Position numbers and translations under genes: made by a program. The notes beneath the pieces were generated by a model. The model saw only the letters and a program-made list of their open reading frames with translations. It made no database searches and was not told the DNA's origin. Source: Antitrichia curtipendula (lineage: Eukaryota; Streptophyta; Bryopsida; Hypnales; Leucodontaceae). Taken from it: a stretch of DNA of 64,000 nt. The stretch is taken from positions 2,684,696-2,748,695 of the forward strand of contig OX579638.1 in assembly GCA_951230915.1 (NCBI GenBank), written 5' to 3'. Below are positions 10,975 through 21,814 of the stretch, one piece after another (position 1 is the first letter of the stretch; each line of letters starts with the position of its first letter).

Positions 10975-11246
10975 AGGTGCGTACACCCAAAACCGCCACT
11001 TTTTGCTACTGAGCGTAGTTACTACTATTAGACTGGTCAAATTTTCATATATTCTTGTTGGCAAGTGAAAGGAGGTTCCAACACACCAGAGAACGTGGCA
11101 TTTGGACATTGTATGCAAAAGTTATTAAGGGTCAAAGTTTGTTTCTGAAAGCGCTCCATCCAAATAGGTACATAACTGATTTTGGAAATGTACACAATCT
11201 GTAGATGGCGCTTTAAGGTCAGGTGCCATTTTGGGGGTGCCTACCT
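10975..11246. mobile_element. Family A TIR element (MITE), copy 1
   Basis: A 272-bp element. Left end AGGTGCGTACACCCAAAACC, right end inverted with ATTTTGGGGGTGCCTACCT. TA lies outside both ends (10973-10974, 11247-11248). It is the same length as, and clearly similar throughout to, 21543-21814. A longer relative with the same ends but other internal sequence is at 61238-61918. Non-coding; probably a Tc1/mariner-type MITE. Confidence 0.85.
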
Positions 11247-13015
11247 TATAGCTTGTCAACTTTATATTTCCCAAACGGAATTTTTAGTTGTTCATTTTTC
11301 ATGTCACTTCCAATCTCCGAATACTATTATGTGCAAAGTTCTCAAGCATTGTGGGGAGGGATAGCATATTAAAAATAGAATAATTATAATCCTCTAGTTA
11401 GATTCTCACAACTCCTATGCAATTTCACACTCAAAATTAGAATATACACTATTAGACAAGCTCTTTTAAAATCTATACAGTTCAATTTAGAAAATAACAA
11501 ATTGCTTCATTGAAGATAACCAAAAATTCACGATCTTTTTTCATAATAAAAACACACTTCAAAAGACTTGGATATTTACGGGTCAATCCTTCATCACCGA
11601 AGGGGACCAAAAATGCTGCATTTAACTACTTCAGGACTTTCAAAGGGTCTAGAATTAATAATAGAAAAAAAAATGGTCATTTGGAGATAATGCAAAACAC
11701 CAGGAGATCTATGTAAAACATTGGGAGATCAATACCAAACATTTGAAGATCTATACAAACATCTAGAGTTCTCCAGATGTTATTATCCAAAGATTTCTTA
11801 ATGTTTTGTCCAGAATTCACGTAAAAGTCCAAAAGTAGTTAAATGTGGCATAAAAGCATCCTCACATATTTTTAAATCTATTTCAAAGTGTTGTAACTTT
11901 TGCATTAGATGGCCGAATTCAATAAAACTTGTTGTAAATTTGGCACTCCCTCTTCTAGTTTATGTGGTAAAATATTCATATCAATTCAAGATGCACTAAT
12001 TTCTTGGAAGCCAATCAAAGTTCATAAGTTCAATTTGAATTTGCCAAACTCCATTTGAAGGTTGCAACTTTGGGGGCTTGTATCTCCTTCATCCAATGTT
12101 AGTTTTAATGGAATTTTTTGAATTATGTTCCACTTGGAGTCTAGTTATCGTGGTAAAATTTTCATGTCTATCTAAGTTGTTTTGAATGTTTAGGAGCAAT
12201 TCGAAGTTCAAAATTCCAACATTTTTGAATTACAATTAACTTTGGCGGCTTGTTTCTTCTTCATACACTGTCCGTTTTGAATAATTTTTTTGGAAAAATT
12301 GTGCATACTAGTCTAGTCTATGTGTATAAAATTTCATATCAATCGAAGAAGTTACTAGTGACTGAGAAGCATTTTAGTAGAAGGAGGTTCAGCCTTAAAT
12401 GTGTTTTTTGCAACTTTTCTTGCTATTTTTTTGACATTTGCAAGCCATTTTGCAGATACAGTGAGTCAATTCAATGATATTTTCTTTTACCAATGTGTTT
12501 GCATGCTTGTTTTGAATCACTTTATAGTTTTAAGTTTTTTGATTTGAGCAGTTTTAGAAATTGATTTTGACTTGCAAATGTGTTGCTGGGAAAATTTCAG
12601 AATCCTTTTTCAACACTAAAACATTATAATCTTGCAATCTAAGCGGTCAAATGACTCCAAATTTGATTCACGTCAGCTACAACACTTACACTACAAGATT
12701 GTACGGTTGATATTTCTATAGCTAAGTGACATTTAGATCTATAACACTTCAAAAGCAATGATGTTTTTTTAACTCAAATAGACCTTAGGCTATAAAGGGT
12801 TAAACGGTTGCTTTTACAGCATAATGCCTTACCTTACAATTGATAGAGGAGGAGCCAAGGAGCTGTGTCAAATTGGAACAAAATCGGGGTTTTCTATCAG
12901 AGATTCAACCTGCACCAAATCCCCAGACACTAAATATATGGTAACTATTCCATAAATGATAAAACATAAACTTTAGGAGACCCAATCAAATAAATTCAAC
13001 TAAGTTATAACACCA
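11247..13015. other. AT-rich intergenic DNA with one inverted repeat
   Basis: No gene is supported. Segments of about 35 bp at 11610-11645 and 11818-11855 are inverted relative to one another (core TTTAACTACTT / AAGTAGTTAAA), enclosing about 170 bp with repeated AGATCTAT words, so this may be another decayed short TIR element. A CACTAGTAGAAAA end-like motif occurs at 10551 without a partner I can find. Confidence 0.45.
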
Positions 13016-13029
13016 GTAGACTATTTTTC

Positions 13030-13930
13030 TTTTTCTTTTGACACAAATAAAAGAGACCCCTTTATTGCAAGAATAAAATACAAACACTCAGTCGCAAGTA
13101 GCCTGGGGCAAAGTAAAAAAAGACAGAAGTGAGAACTAAGCGACGAAGTAAAAGAACAAACCAGGGTGTTAGAGAGGCGCGGCGTGAGCTGCACCTTGCT
13201 GATGCGGGGTGCCTATGGAAGCTCGTAGATGAAGCCAGCCCTGGGGCCAGCCATTTCCCACCGGGGGTTCCCCTCAAACATCGTCATGATGACTCCGTTC
13301 CGACACCAACGTTGCTCAAAACGTCTCCAAACGACCATCGCGGTGGTGGTATTTTTCTTCATAGCGAGCAAGCCCTTATCCCACTCCAGTCTCCCGTAGT
13401 CGACTAGCCCCAACCATATTCGTTGGAGTTGCTTCACAGGATGCCATAAGATGTCGTTGAAAGCAGCATCATTCCATTTGATCCAAACTATCCACAAAAT
13501 AACTGACCTTAGAGCGGACCAAATACCACTAATACAATTGAACTTTCGAGGGATATGATTTGAAAATATGCCCTGTTTCCAAGTGAGAGGTTGCCAAGGT
13601 CCTTGTACCCCATTGACAATGCCACGTTGACAATGCAAATCAGAGCAGGCCCTCCGTCAAGTGCTCTAATTTTCCTCTCCAGTCGATAAGTTGACCCCCA
13701 AAACATGCACAAGCAAGCAGTGGATTGATCATATGCATGATGAAAGTGGCATTCCCCTCTTCTTCTATCCGTAAGTTAGTTAGTCTCCTTTGAAGTCTTA
13801 AGAAAAAAAATCGTTCTTCAAATTCCTTCTTCATGACTTTAGCACAAGTTTTTTTTAATTCAACTTGTGTACAAATGAAAAATAAAATTAAAAAACATAC
13901 AAAATCAAACTTGTATTTTGTCAAGATCCC
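13030..13930 (-). pseudogene. LINE (non-LTR retrotransposon) 3' fragment
   Basis: The - strand frame 13638-13213 encodes a 140-residue segment with tryptophan-rich motifs (WSALRSVILWIVWIKWNDAA, then DYGRLEWDKG) like the region after the reverse transcriptase in plant LINEs, next to the zinc-binding RVT domain. A second LINE fragment at 27730-28735 has the parallel sequence WSLLRDSSLWLIWIARNQ and DSGRAACLKA. On the - strand the fragment ends in an A-rich region near 13020-13045. Frames further upstream (13930-13640) are shifted, and no RT core survives. Confidence 0.6.
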
Positions 13931-14044
13931 CATTATATTTTAACCTAAAAAGTTCCAGATCTACGTTCTTCCTCCAGCCACTCTACGTACCAAACTTCCC
14001 ATTCGACGGTTTTACAGATTTGGAAGGTTGACTACCAAACTGAA

Positions 14045-14279
14045 GGCCAGGGAGGATTGACCCCTGTATTGCCCCGTCAAAGGGTAAATGTGAAAATTGC
14101 CCCCTAATTTGTGCCGCTTAAATTTATGTTTTCTCCACGTCTCCTAGCTAATTTACGGCCTCTGATGCAAATATGAATTCAAAATTTGAAAATTTTGTAA
14201 TGTGCAGCAAATAAAAAATATCAGTGTTTTCTGCGGGGGTAAAACACGGGACAATACAGGGGTCAATCCTCCCTGGCCC
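14045..14279. mobile_element. Family B relative (diverged subfamily)
   Basis: TIR GGCCAGGGAGGATTGACCCC at the left and its inverse at the right, with family-B-like interior (GATGCAAATATGAATTCA, GCCCCCTAATTTGTGCCG). When the neighbouring element 14285-14519 and one of its 8-bp duplicates are removed, this element is flanked by AAACTGAA on both sides, a perfect 8-bp target duplication. It therefore inserted first and the neighbour second. Confidence 0.78.
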
Positions 14280-14284
14280 AAACT

Positions 14285-14519
14285 GGCCGGGGTGAACTGA
14301 CCCCCTCGCTTGTACTGCCAAAGTCCATCCAGGGGTGCACATAAAAAAAAGCCCCCTATTTTGTGCCGTGTAAAATCTATTTTCTAGAACCCCCCTAGCT
14401 AATTTGGGGCCTCTGATTGCAAATATGAATTCAGAATTTGCAAAAAAATTCATGCATGGAAAATAAAAAATTTCAGGGTTTTCCCAGGGGTACGAGCGAG
14501 GGGTCAGTTCACCCCGGCC
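14285..14519. mobile_element. Family B hAT-like MITE, copy 2
   Basis: A 235-bp element with near-perfect TIRs GGCCGGGGTGAACTGACCCC. It is flanked on both sides by CCCAAACT (14277-14284, 14520-14527), a perfect 8-bp target duplication. The left duplicate overlaps the 3' tip of the adjacent element 14045-14279, so it landed exactly on that border. Non-coding. Confidence 0.85.
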
Positions 14520-15010
14520 CCCAAACTGAACTCATTGTCGTTTTGCAAGCCCACTTGCTCTTTACTTTGCACGGGTCTCCAATTCTTGCAGCAGTGAACT
14601 GAAAGTCATTTTGGGGGGTCGTGCTAGGAAGGTTCCTGTTATTCGTTGACTTTTCTTTGTATAATTGGACACCATCCAAGTAGGGCACTAGGGCATACAG
14701 CATGCCGCATGTGGGCTGACTCATAACATTCAAGAGCCTTCAGAGAGGCTGCCTTTGCCTCTCTGAAGTCTTCATCCACGAAATGCATCCACATGTTATT
14801 AATGTATGCTTCAGGACCGAGACAATGGCAGTACATTTTTGGTGCGATCTATTTTTTTACCTAATTTTAGGACAAAATATACAAACAAATAATTTTAAAG
14901 ATAGATGGTCTGTCAAAACCCAAAGACTTCATTGAGTATTATACGAATGAAATCTAACCATTTACCATCAATAATTTATTTTTTTTATTTTTTTGTTGAA
15001 AGAAAAGCTC

Positions 15011-15588
15011 TTTATGTATACTTGGGGTGGTAGGAAATAGAACAACCCATGTGGGATATGTAATTTAGAGTTTGTAATTTCTCAACCGCTCATAATTAAG
15101 TCTAAAGTAGGAATTGTGTTAAAATAATAATTTCATACCTCATTTAGGCATAATGGAATACCTTTTTCCAAAAACATTTGAACTAAACAAAGTTGGGTAA
15201 TCAAGCTAAGTTTCATCTCCAAAAATCCGTTTGAGATTTAGATCTTCCACTCAAAAGTTATGGACAAATTTCAGAGAGGATGTATGAAAATGACAAAAAA
15301 AAATCCTTTTAAACCCCTCTATGAAATTTGTCTATAACTTTTGAGTGGAAGATTAAAATCTCAAACGGATTTTTGGAGATGAAATTTAACTTTATTCTAC
15401 AATTTATTTTAATTCAAAGTATTTTGAAAAAAGGTGTTCCACTATGCCTAAATGAGGTCTAAAATTATAATTTTAACACAATTCCTACTTTAGACTTAAC
15501 TATGAGCGGTTGAGAAATTACTAACTCTAAATTACATATCCCACATGGGTTGTTCTACCTCCTACCACCCCATATGTACATAAAGAAT
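15011..15588. repeat. Large foldback (inverted repeat) element
   Basis: Two arms of about 270 bp face each other across a loop of about 35 bases near 15283-15317. The tips are TTTATGTATACTTGGGGTGG and its inverse. Matching internal segments include AACCGCTCATAATTAAGTCT and AAACGGATTTTTGGAGATGA. A single-arm relative lies at about 6655-6850. RNA read through here would form one long hairpin, a known source of small RNAs. No protein is encoded and no clear target duplication is seen. Confidence 0.85.
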
Positions 15589-15930
15589 TGTCTTCAAATT
15601 CCGAATCACTAAACATGAATGGCTTGCAATGCAACATTAAGGAATTCTAACATTGAAATATTGACCTCTCTGAATTGTTTGTCATTTTTTTTAAGCTATT
15701 TTTCTGTGTTTTGTTGAAATTGAAAGTATTCAATTTCCCAGTAACCCGATTGTGCAGTCATGACCTTGGCACTGAGCAGAAGTCTGACATTATTGACGCG
15801 TGGCTTATTAGCTAATGTTGGGTATGGAATATACCACATCATTCCGTCAGAGGGAAGGCAGTTGTTCTCACAGCTCTTGAATGTTATGCTAATTGCAATT
15901 TTGCACAGTAGCTCAGTGCAAGTTGGATTA
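15589..15930. other. Short intergenic gap, nothing recognised
   Basis: Ordinary AT-rich sequence between the foldback element and the family G element. There are small open frames only, with no family resemblance. Confidence 0.5.
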
Positions 15931-16740
15931 GGGTGTGACCACCCATGACCGATCAAATAAGCACCTGTGGACATGATGTGGAGTATAGTAAGGGCCTGTT
16001 CGCATGGGGCGACCCAACCCGCTCTTCAACCGGGCCCAGGGGGTGACTTTCACAACTTGATTTCCGATATGGAGCTCCGGTCCCGACTTTTCTCAACCCA
16101 CCTTGATTATAGGACTTGCAAGCCCGATCTCTTCCCCCATCAACCCGACTTACTATTTTTCTAAAAGTTTTTTCCTTTTGTGTCCTTGTCTCACCTATTC
16201 CAAGACTTGCTTCCGTGGCTTGCCTCATTCATTGGTTGCCACATGCCACTAAATTCCAAACGTTACAAAAAAAGCGGATATTTTCATTTGAGAACCGGTG
16301 CGCATCCGGAAGCAAGATGTGGCCTGAACCGGATCTCCGAGCTCAACTCCTAGAGCTCCATCTCCGGGTCTGGCCCTGCATGCAAATAGGCTCTAAGGTG
16401 AAAGGAATATTTCTACAGGTTCAGAGATAGAAATGAGGAAGATTGTCGAAAGTTTTGTAATTTTATTAGTCGAAGTGAATTTAAAGTGAATTTTGGAAGG
16501 CAAAAGTTGCGTTGGATCCGTGTCCAATGTGTAGACTATTCCAAAACCACTCATTTAAGAGACTACTCCTTGTTCACTCTGGCACTTCCAACCATGTAGA
16601 TGTGTCATGAAAAGACTGATGGAGGAATTATTGGTCAGAAATCAAGAACTCATGTTTGGAAATTAGTCCCAACCTTTGCTGCATATCTGCCACTTTAGTG
16701 ACTACTGATGGAATGTTGGTTGGTGATGGATGGCTCTACC
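15931..16740. mobile_element. Family G TIR element, copy 2, interrupted
   Basis: Left end GGGTGTGACCACCCATGACC and right end inverted GGTGATGGATGGCTCTACC match the ends of 432-840. The span is 810 bp, but 405 bp of it is the nested element 15992-16393 plus its duplicate. The remaining 405 bp agrees with the 409 bp of copy 1. TA is present at the left border (15929-15930) but not at the right. Confidence 0.65.
15992..16393. mobile_element. Harbinger/PIF-like MITE nested in family G
   Basis: A 402-bp element flanked by TAA on both sides (15989-15991, 16394-16396). Left end GGGCCTGTTCGCATGGGG; the right end read inverted is GAGCCTATTTGCATGCAGGG. A TAA target and GRGCCTRTT tips fit PIF/Harbinger-type elements. 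It is GC-richer than its host. Open frames in it are short and have no known domain. Confidence 0.75.
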
Positions 16741-16894
16741 TCAACTCTCTCTATATATAGAGTGCAGATGAAACACCATTTATCATTCATATATCTATGT
16801 GTACATATGTATCTATATGTACATAAAATCTTCATTTGGTTTGAGATCTTTGAAAATTTGGGTAGGAGGCGGGGTGTCAAAGTTGGACAATAAA

Positions 16895-18514
16895 AAGGTG
16901 TATAAAGAACTAATTTTCCTTCCCTTCAAGGAAAGGCAAGGATGTCAAAAAATAGATTTCCAAAATTAAAGTTATCCTCCAAAACCTACCAAGATGCAGA
17001 CCCCTTGCCCTTCCACCCATAGTTCTTGATTTTAAATCTTTTAAAACGTAACTAAGAAAATGTGGCTCCAATAATCTAGTTTATATTCCATCTGTATTTT
17101 TTTCAAATTTTTCAAATTTTAATTTTTGTGACACTTTCAAATTTTTGTGACACTTTCAAAATAGCACCATTTCAATCTTCATGACAAGGAGTACATCAAT
17201 TACACCATTTAAAAAATAAATTCATACTATTTTAAATATTTTTGTAAAAACTATGATTATTATACAAAATTTTATTTAAAAAATAAAATAAAATAAAATT
17301 TGATGTTTTTTTAATTATTTAATTATAAAAAAATGAGATTAAATTTGAGACATATATTATTATATGTGAAATATATCAAATTTTTGGAAACCTATGCTTT
17401 AATTAATGTAACCTGAATAGGAATATTAAAGAATATTTATTATAGAAAATTGTAGAAGTTTGAAACATGATGTACAACCTTCAAACACTTCAATAACTAT
17501 TGATGTACAACAAAGGTAGATATTTATATAGTATGCAATGTCCATTGATTAGTGTGGGTCCCCTTATAACCCCTATTTAGTGTAGAAATTTAAGGAAGTT
17601 TGACCAAGCCCGGACATGAAATGTCCGTTAAGATCCAACCGCCGGCATTCCATCAAGCTTCTCTCAGGCTAGTGCAATCCAATTCTGCCACGTATGGAAG
17701 AAAAAAAATTGGAACACGAACACAACCTTCTATCCCGCTTGAGTTTTTTCCAGTCCGCCCGTCCCAGAAAGTCTGTCCAGCCGCAACCAAGCATTCCACG
17801 ATCTGATGAGTGGTGCTCGATCAAGTCCCAGTCAAGAAACAAACTGAAAACCTGCAAACTACTGTTGCAAACAACCGCAACTCGAGACATAAATCAAAGT
17901 TAAAGAGATAACTGCGCACACTCAGCACATAGCTTGCAGCTCACAAGTTCAGATCAGCGGTAAGCGCACCATTGGCAATCATGAGTCCCATACTCTCACG
18001 CCAAAAAAAACACCAATCTCATGTGCCACAGAAATTGAAGAAAAAAAAAAAATCGAACTTAGACTCACCGACGGTCACCATCTAGATCCGGATGGTCACC
18101 ATCTAAGTAAACCAGTCCGCAATATCAGTACGGTGTATTTTTTTATATTATTCAATGAATTCCACAAATTCAAGGATCAGACTTGACTCCAGCGAGAGTC
18201 CAAATCACTCACGATGGACTCGCAGGCGGCGCGGAACGCAGGTGGCGCATGGAGCGCAGAATCGCGGACAGAACTCCGGTGGAACAAATCGGAAATGCGT
18301 TAAGCTGTGGTGAAAGTGAACTACGAGTGAGGAGTGAAAAATCCCCCGACAAATTTTTCTTCAAACCATTTCTTCACGTGCGGGGGAGAAGAACGGCACT
18401 TCGAATACCTCGAAGATTGAGAGCTCCGGAATCCATGGACAACCACCTAGAGAGCGCCATGTCTAAATTCTCCGAGAATTGAACTCGGTATGAAGAGGTC
18501 TGACTACCCCTAGT
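16895..18514. other. AT-rich DNA, then GC-rich unassigned island
   Basis: 16895-17600 is very AT-rich; its end (17520-17587) is a partial relative of the TIR element at 38777-39028 (ATTTATATAGTATG, CTATTTAGTGTAG). 17600-18480 is markedly richer in CpG. On the - strand a small ATG frame (MRHLRSAPPASPS) at about 18253-18215 runs into a strong GTGAGT donor-like site, and another starts near 18461. Neither continues into a recognisable exon, so a decayed gene start is possible but unproven. Confidence 0.35.
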
Positions 18515-19164
18515 GGGGTGCCCTTCCCTGCAGCGCTGCCTGCTTTCCAGGCTGGCCTAGTGCAAGTGCCGAAGTGCCGGTACGTCACCAGTCTCCCTCT
18601 CTACAGTAGAAGCGGCAACTGGTTCGCTTGCCTCTATTAGAACAGCACTTGCTCCAAAAAGTAGTAAAAAATGATGCTTGGAGCCGCTATATCAGGAGCA
18701 CAAGCCTCCATTTCTTAACCAGCTCTCATCATCAATCGCTCTCAGTGTAGTTGGTGGACGCTATTCGTGATTCTGGAGTCAGTCTGCGATCTATCCCATC
18801 GGTATTTCCTACTTCTGCAACCAAGACTCACAGGGGGTGTTCAGAGCTAGGAAGTTACAAATAGTCTGAAGCATTGTAGAGGTGGCATAACGAAGCCTCG
18901 GTAATCGCACACAGGTTACAGGTTTAAAGGTGAGATATACAGCCAGCTCGTGGGATGAAGAGAAATAGTCTCCACGTTTTTCCTGGAACCTTAGTTTGCT
19001 CGCTCTGCGTGTGTTGTGAGCTTTCAAGCTACGCCATGAGTTCTTACCGCCCTGCACAGCGAGCATTCAGCTGGAACTCTCTCACAGAAGAGTAGAAACC
19101 CACAATCCGTTCAGAGTGCTTGGATCCCGAGTTTTTGATTCTCAGTACGAAAATTGCGTCCCCA
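18515..19164 (+). promoter_or_regulatory. Promoter and leader of kelch gene 2
   Basis: Duplicate of 1078-1966 with many small changes and one loss of about 200 bp close to 18990. The shared start is GGGGTGCCCTTCCCTGCAGC, and homology continues without a break into the coding region. The TATAAAA-type box of copy 1 is altered here; a CTATATC motif near 18687 remains. Confidence 0.55.
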
Positions 19165-20358
19165 ATGGCCGACTTCGTAGCTTACAACGAGATGATGAAG
19201 CGGTGCCGCGTTTCCACCGCAGTAGCGCCGCTACCGCAAGCAACAGGCTTCACGCCCTGCCTCCCCGACGACGTTTTCCTCAATTGCTTACTGCGCGTCC
19301 CTCTCCAGTGTCACGCCAGTCTGCACTTCGTCTCCAAGTCCTTGCGCACTCTCCTACAATCCCAAGACTATTACGCGCAACGCCAATCGGAAGACGCAAG
19401 CTCTTCCTTTGTGTGCATGTTGCAGAGAACAGTAACGGCAAGTGAAGAGAGCGGCGAAGAAGATGGTGACGCAGCTGGTGAGCCTGTGTTTGGGATCACG
19501 CTCTTGGACGTGGAACACGCGACATGGGAGCGCTTGCCAGCAATTCCAGGCTTAGCAGGCGGCTTGCCGACGTTCTGCAAGCTCCTGCGCGTTGGACGTG
19601 AGCTCGTCGTGATGGGTGGGTGGTGGCAAAGCACTTGGGCGCCTTCCGTTTCTGTGTTTATTTACAATTTCGGGACGCAGAAATGGCGACAAGGGAAGGA
19701 TATGCCGAACGCGCGCTCGTTCTTTGCGTGCGGCGTGGTCGGGTCGAAGATCCTCCTCGCGGGAGGACACGACGCTGACAAGATAGCGCTCAACTCGGCT
19801 GAATCTTACGACGTCAAAACCAACTCGTGGACTTCGTTGCGAAGCATGAGCTTCGAGCGGGACGAGCCGACGGGCGTCATCGTTGACGGCCAATTTTATG
19901 TTGTGAGTGGATACGAGAGCGACGCGCAAGGGGTGTTCATCTCGAGTGCGGAAATCTATGATCCGGAGACGAATTCGTGGCGAGTTTTGGAGAATATGTG
20001 GACGCCGACGGACGGTGGAGACGTCTCTGCGAATCCGCCATCGTTGGCAGCGTTGAAGGGAAGCGTGTACGCCGTTCATGGAAAAGAAGTGTTTGTGTAC
20101 GATTCGGAACGAAACGCTTGGACGATCGTGGCGAAGATGCCGGAAGAATGCGAGAAAGGGGAGATGACGTCCGCGTCTATTGCGGCCACGGGGAATGAGC
20201 TCGTGATCACGGGGCTTGTGAAGAAAAACGAATCGACTTCGCTGCGAACCTTGAAGCTCACCCCGCCTGTGAAGTATGGCAAGGCGCAGTGGGCGACTGT
20301 TGCTTGTAGCGAGCAGTATCATAACCTGGCGCAAACGTCGTGCGCGTTCGAGTTGTAG
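19165..20358 (+). CDS. F-box/kelch-repeat protein, KMD-like (copy 2)
   Basis: Single exon, 397 residues, aligned end to end with the gene at 1967-3160 without gaps. I count about 31 residue changes (about 92% identity). The F-box and kelch blades are as in copy 1. Changes cluster in the kelch part and include non-conservative swaps at residues 20 (E/V), 100 (V/D), 207 (K/I), 311 (V/F) and 322-324. An in-frame upstream TTG could extend the frame by 15 codons, but the ATG at 19165 is the conserved start. Both copies look functional. A role as SCF substrate receptor is inferred from family. Confidence 0.9.
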   Translation: MADFVAYNEMMKRCRVSTAVAPLPQATGFTPCLPDDVFLNCLLRVPLQCHASLHFVSKSLRTLLQSQDYYAQRQSEDASSSFVCMLQRTVTASEESGEEDGDAAGEPVFGITLLDVEHATWERLPAIPGLAGGLPTFCKLLRVGRELVVMGGWWQSTWAPSVSVFIYNFGTQKWRQGKDMPNARSFFACGVVGSKILLAGGHDADKIALNSAESYDVKTNSWTSLRSMSFERDEPTGVIVDGQFYVVSGYESDAQGVFISSAEIYDPETNSWRVLENMWTPTDGGDVSANPPSLAALKGSVYAVHGKEVFVYDSERNAWTIVAKMPEECEKGEMTSASIAATGNELVITGLVKKNESTSLRTLKLTPPVKYGKAQWATVACSEQYHNLAQTSCAFEL

Positions 20359-21360
20359 CGTTTTGAGCGGTTTAGGGCTTAGGGATCTGAGAGAAGTAGA
20401 GGTTGTAGTATGTACAGTACAGTAGACGCATCCAAGTGGGAGGCCTTTTTTTTGTGCCTTTCCTGGTGCTTTCTATCAGGAGCTTCAATCGTAACGGCGT
20501 TTGTGCTATGCCGCGCCTTTTCCATTGGTATTCTTGCACTTAATCTTATTAAAGCAGCTGAATCTTTTTCTCGAATTGGATTTGTAGCGGAATCCTTGAA
20601 TGGCTGTCTCTTTGTGTCTTTGTTCGAGCTGGATTGGATGGATATTGTGCGTGTCGGTCTTCCGAATCCGAGAGACGCTCTCTGTTGCCATTCCTGGTGC
20701 TTCAATCAGGAACTTCAAGTGCGCAACTGCGTTTGTTGATTTCCTAATACGCTGGAAATTGTGGAGCATTGCAATCTATTTTTTAAGCAGTTGATCTTTT
20801 TGACGAATTATAGTTGGAGCTCCGCCTGTCTCTGGTGTCAATTTTGAGCTGGATTGCATGGAAATTCTGCGAGTTTGATGAGTTTGTAGAATTTTGTATG
20901 CTTTGGGCGCAGCTCCGCAGTTGAATTCGAAATTCAGCGGACTGGAACTCCTGTTTTAGGACTTCAGAATCCGCGAGGCACCCGTTGTTGCCTTTGCTGA
21001 TGCTTCAATCAGGAGCTTCAATCGCAACTGCGCTTCAACTGCACCTCAATTTCTCTTTGCCGTGGGAACTGTGATGCTTTTGCAATCCACCCTATAAGCT
21101 TGAGACTGATCTTATTTTCGAGTTGTACTTGCAGCTTAATTAATCCCTGAATGCCTGTCTCTTTGTGTCTGTTTTGAGCTGGATGGCATGGAAATTGTGT
21201 GTGCTTGATGAATTGAAGGTCTGCTCTGTGAGCAATGAGCGAAACTCCGCTGGATTTGGGTTCTCTGGGTTCGTGAATTTGGTTGCACGCGCTGTGAGTG
21301 ATGGCTTGCATTGGATGGGAGGGACACCCCAAAGCGTCACTTTCTCTGTGAGATCAGAAA
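20359..21360 (+). repeat. 3' flank of kelch gene 2 with tandem units
   Basis: Same layout as 3161-4230: AGGAGCTTCAA-type words near 20478, 20707 and 21010 and GAGCTGGAT words near 20628, 20845 and 21177. The units are shorter and less regular than in copy 1. Homology with copy 1 ends just after CACCCCAAAGCGTCACTTT at about 21345-21360, which marks the right border of the duplicated block. Confidence 0.7.
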
Positions 21361-21542
21361 AGTCTTTTGTTAGCGAATGTAGACATTGATTCACTGGTTG
21401 TAGATCTAGTGAAGATGATGGTGCTTTGGGGTCAATCACGCAGTAGCGCATTCATACCTCTCATCGCTAGGAGGTTCTAATTCGTGCAGTGGTTGGGATG
21501 GTTGGGCAGGAGTGTTTTTATGCGTCTCGAGGGAATCTCTTA

Positions 21543-21814
21543 AGGTGGGTACCCCCAAAACCGCCACTTTTTGTTACTGAGCCTAGTTACTATTATTAAA
21601 TTGGTCAAATTTTCATATGCTCTTGTTGGCAAGTGAAAGGAGGTTCCAACGCACCAAAGAATGGGACATTTGGATACTGTATGCAAAAGTTATTAAGGAA
21701 CAAAGTTTGGTTCTAAAAGTGTTTCTTCCACATAGTTACAGAATTGATTCTGGAGATGTACACAGGGTATAGATGGCGGTTTAAGGTCAGTGGCACTTTA
21801 AGAGCATACTACCT
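21543..21814. mobile_element. Family A TIR element (MITE), copy 2
   Basis: 272 bp, the same length as the copy at 10975-11246 and similar throughout (CTTGTTGGCAAGTGAAAGGA, GATGGCGG/C TTTAAGGTCA). Left end AGGTGGGTACCCCCAAAACC; the right end is decayed (GCATACTACCT). TA stands outside both borders. It lies about 180 bp beyond the end of the kelch duplication. Confidence 0.82.

Noticed and set aside
18183..18482. 99-codon + strand frame in the CpG-rich island
   Set aside because: No family resemblance and no splice support. The island may be a decayed gene start on the other strand.
19120..19164. 15-residue N-terminal extension of kelch copy 2
   Set aside because: It would start at TTG; the conserved ATG at 19165 matches copy 1.
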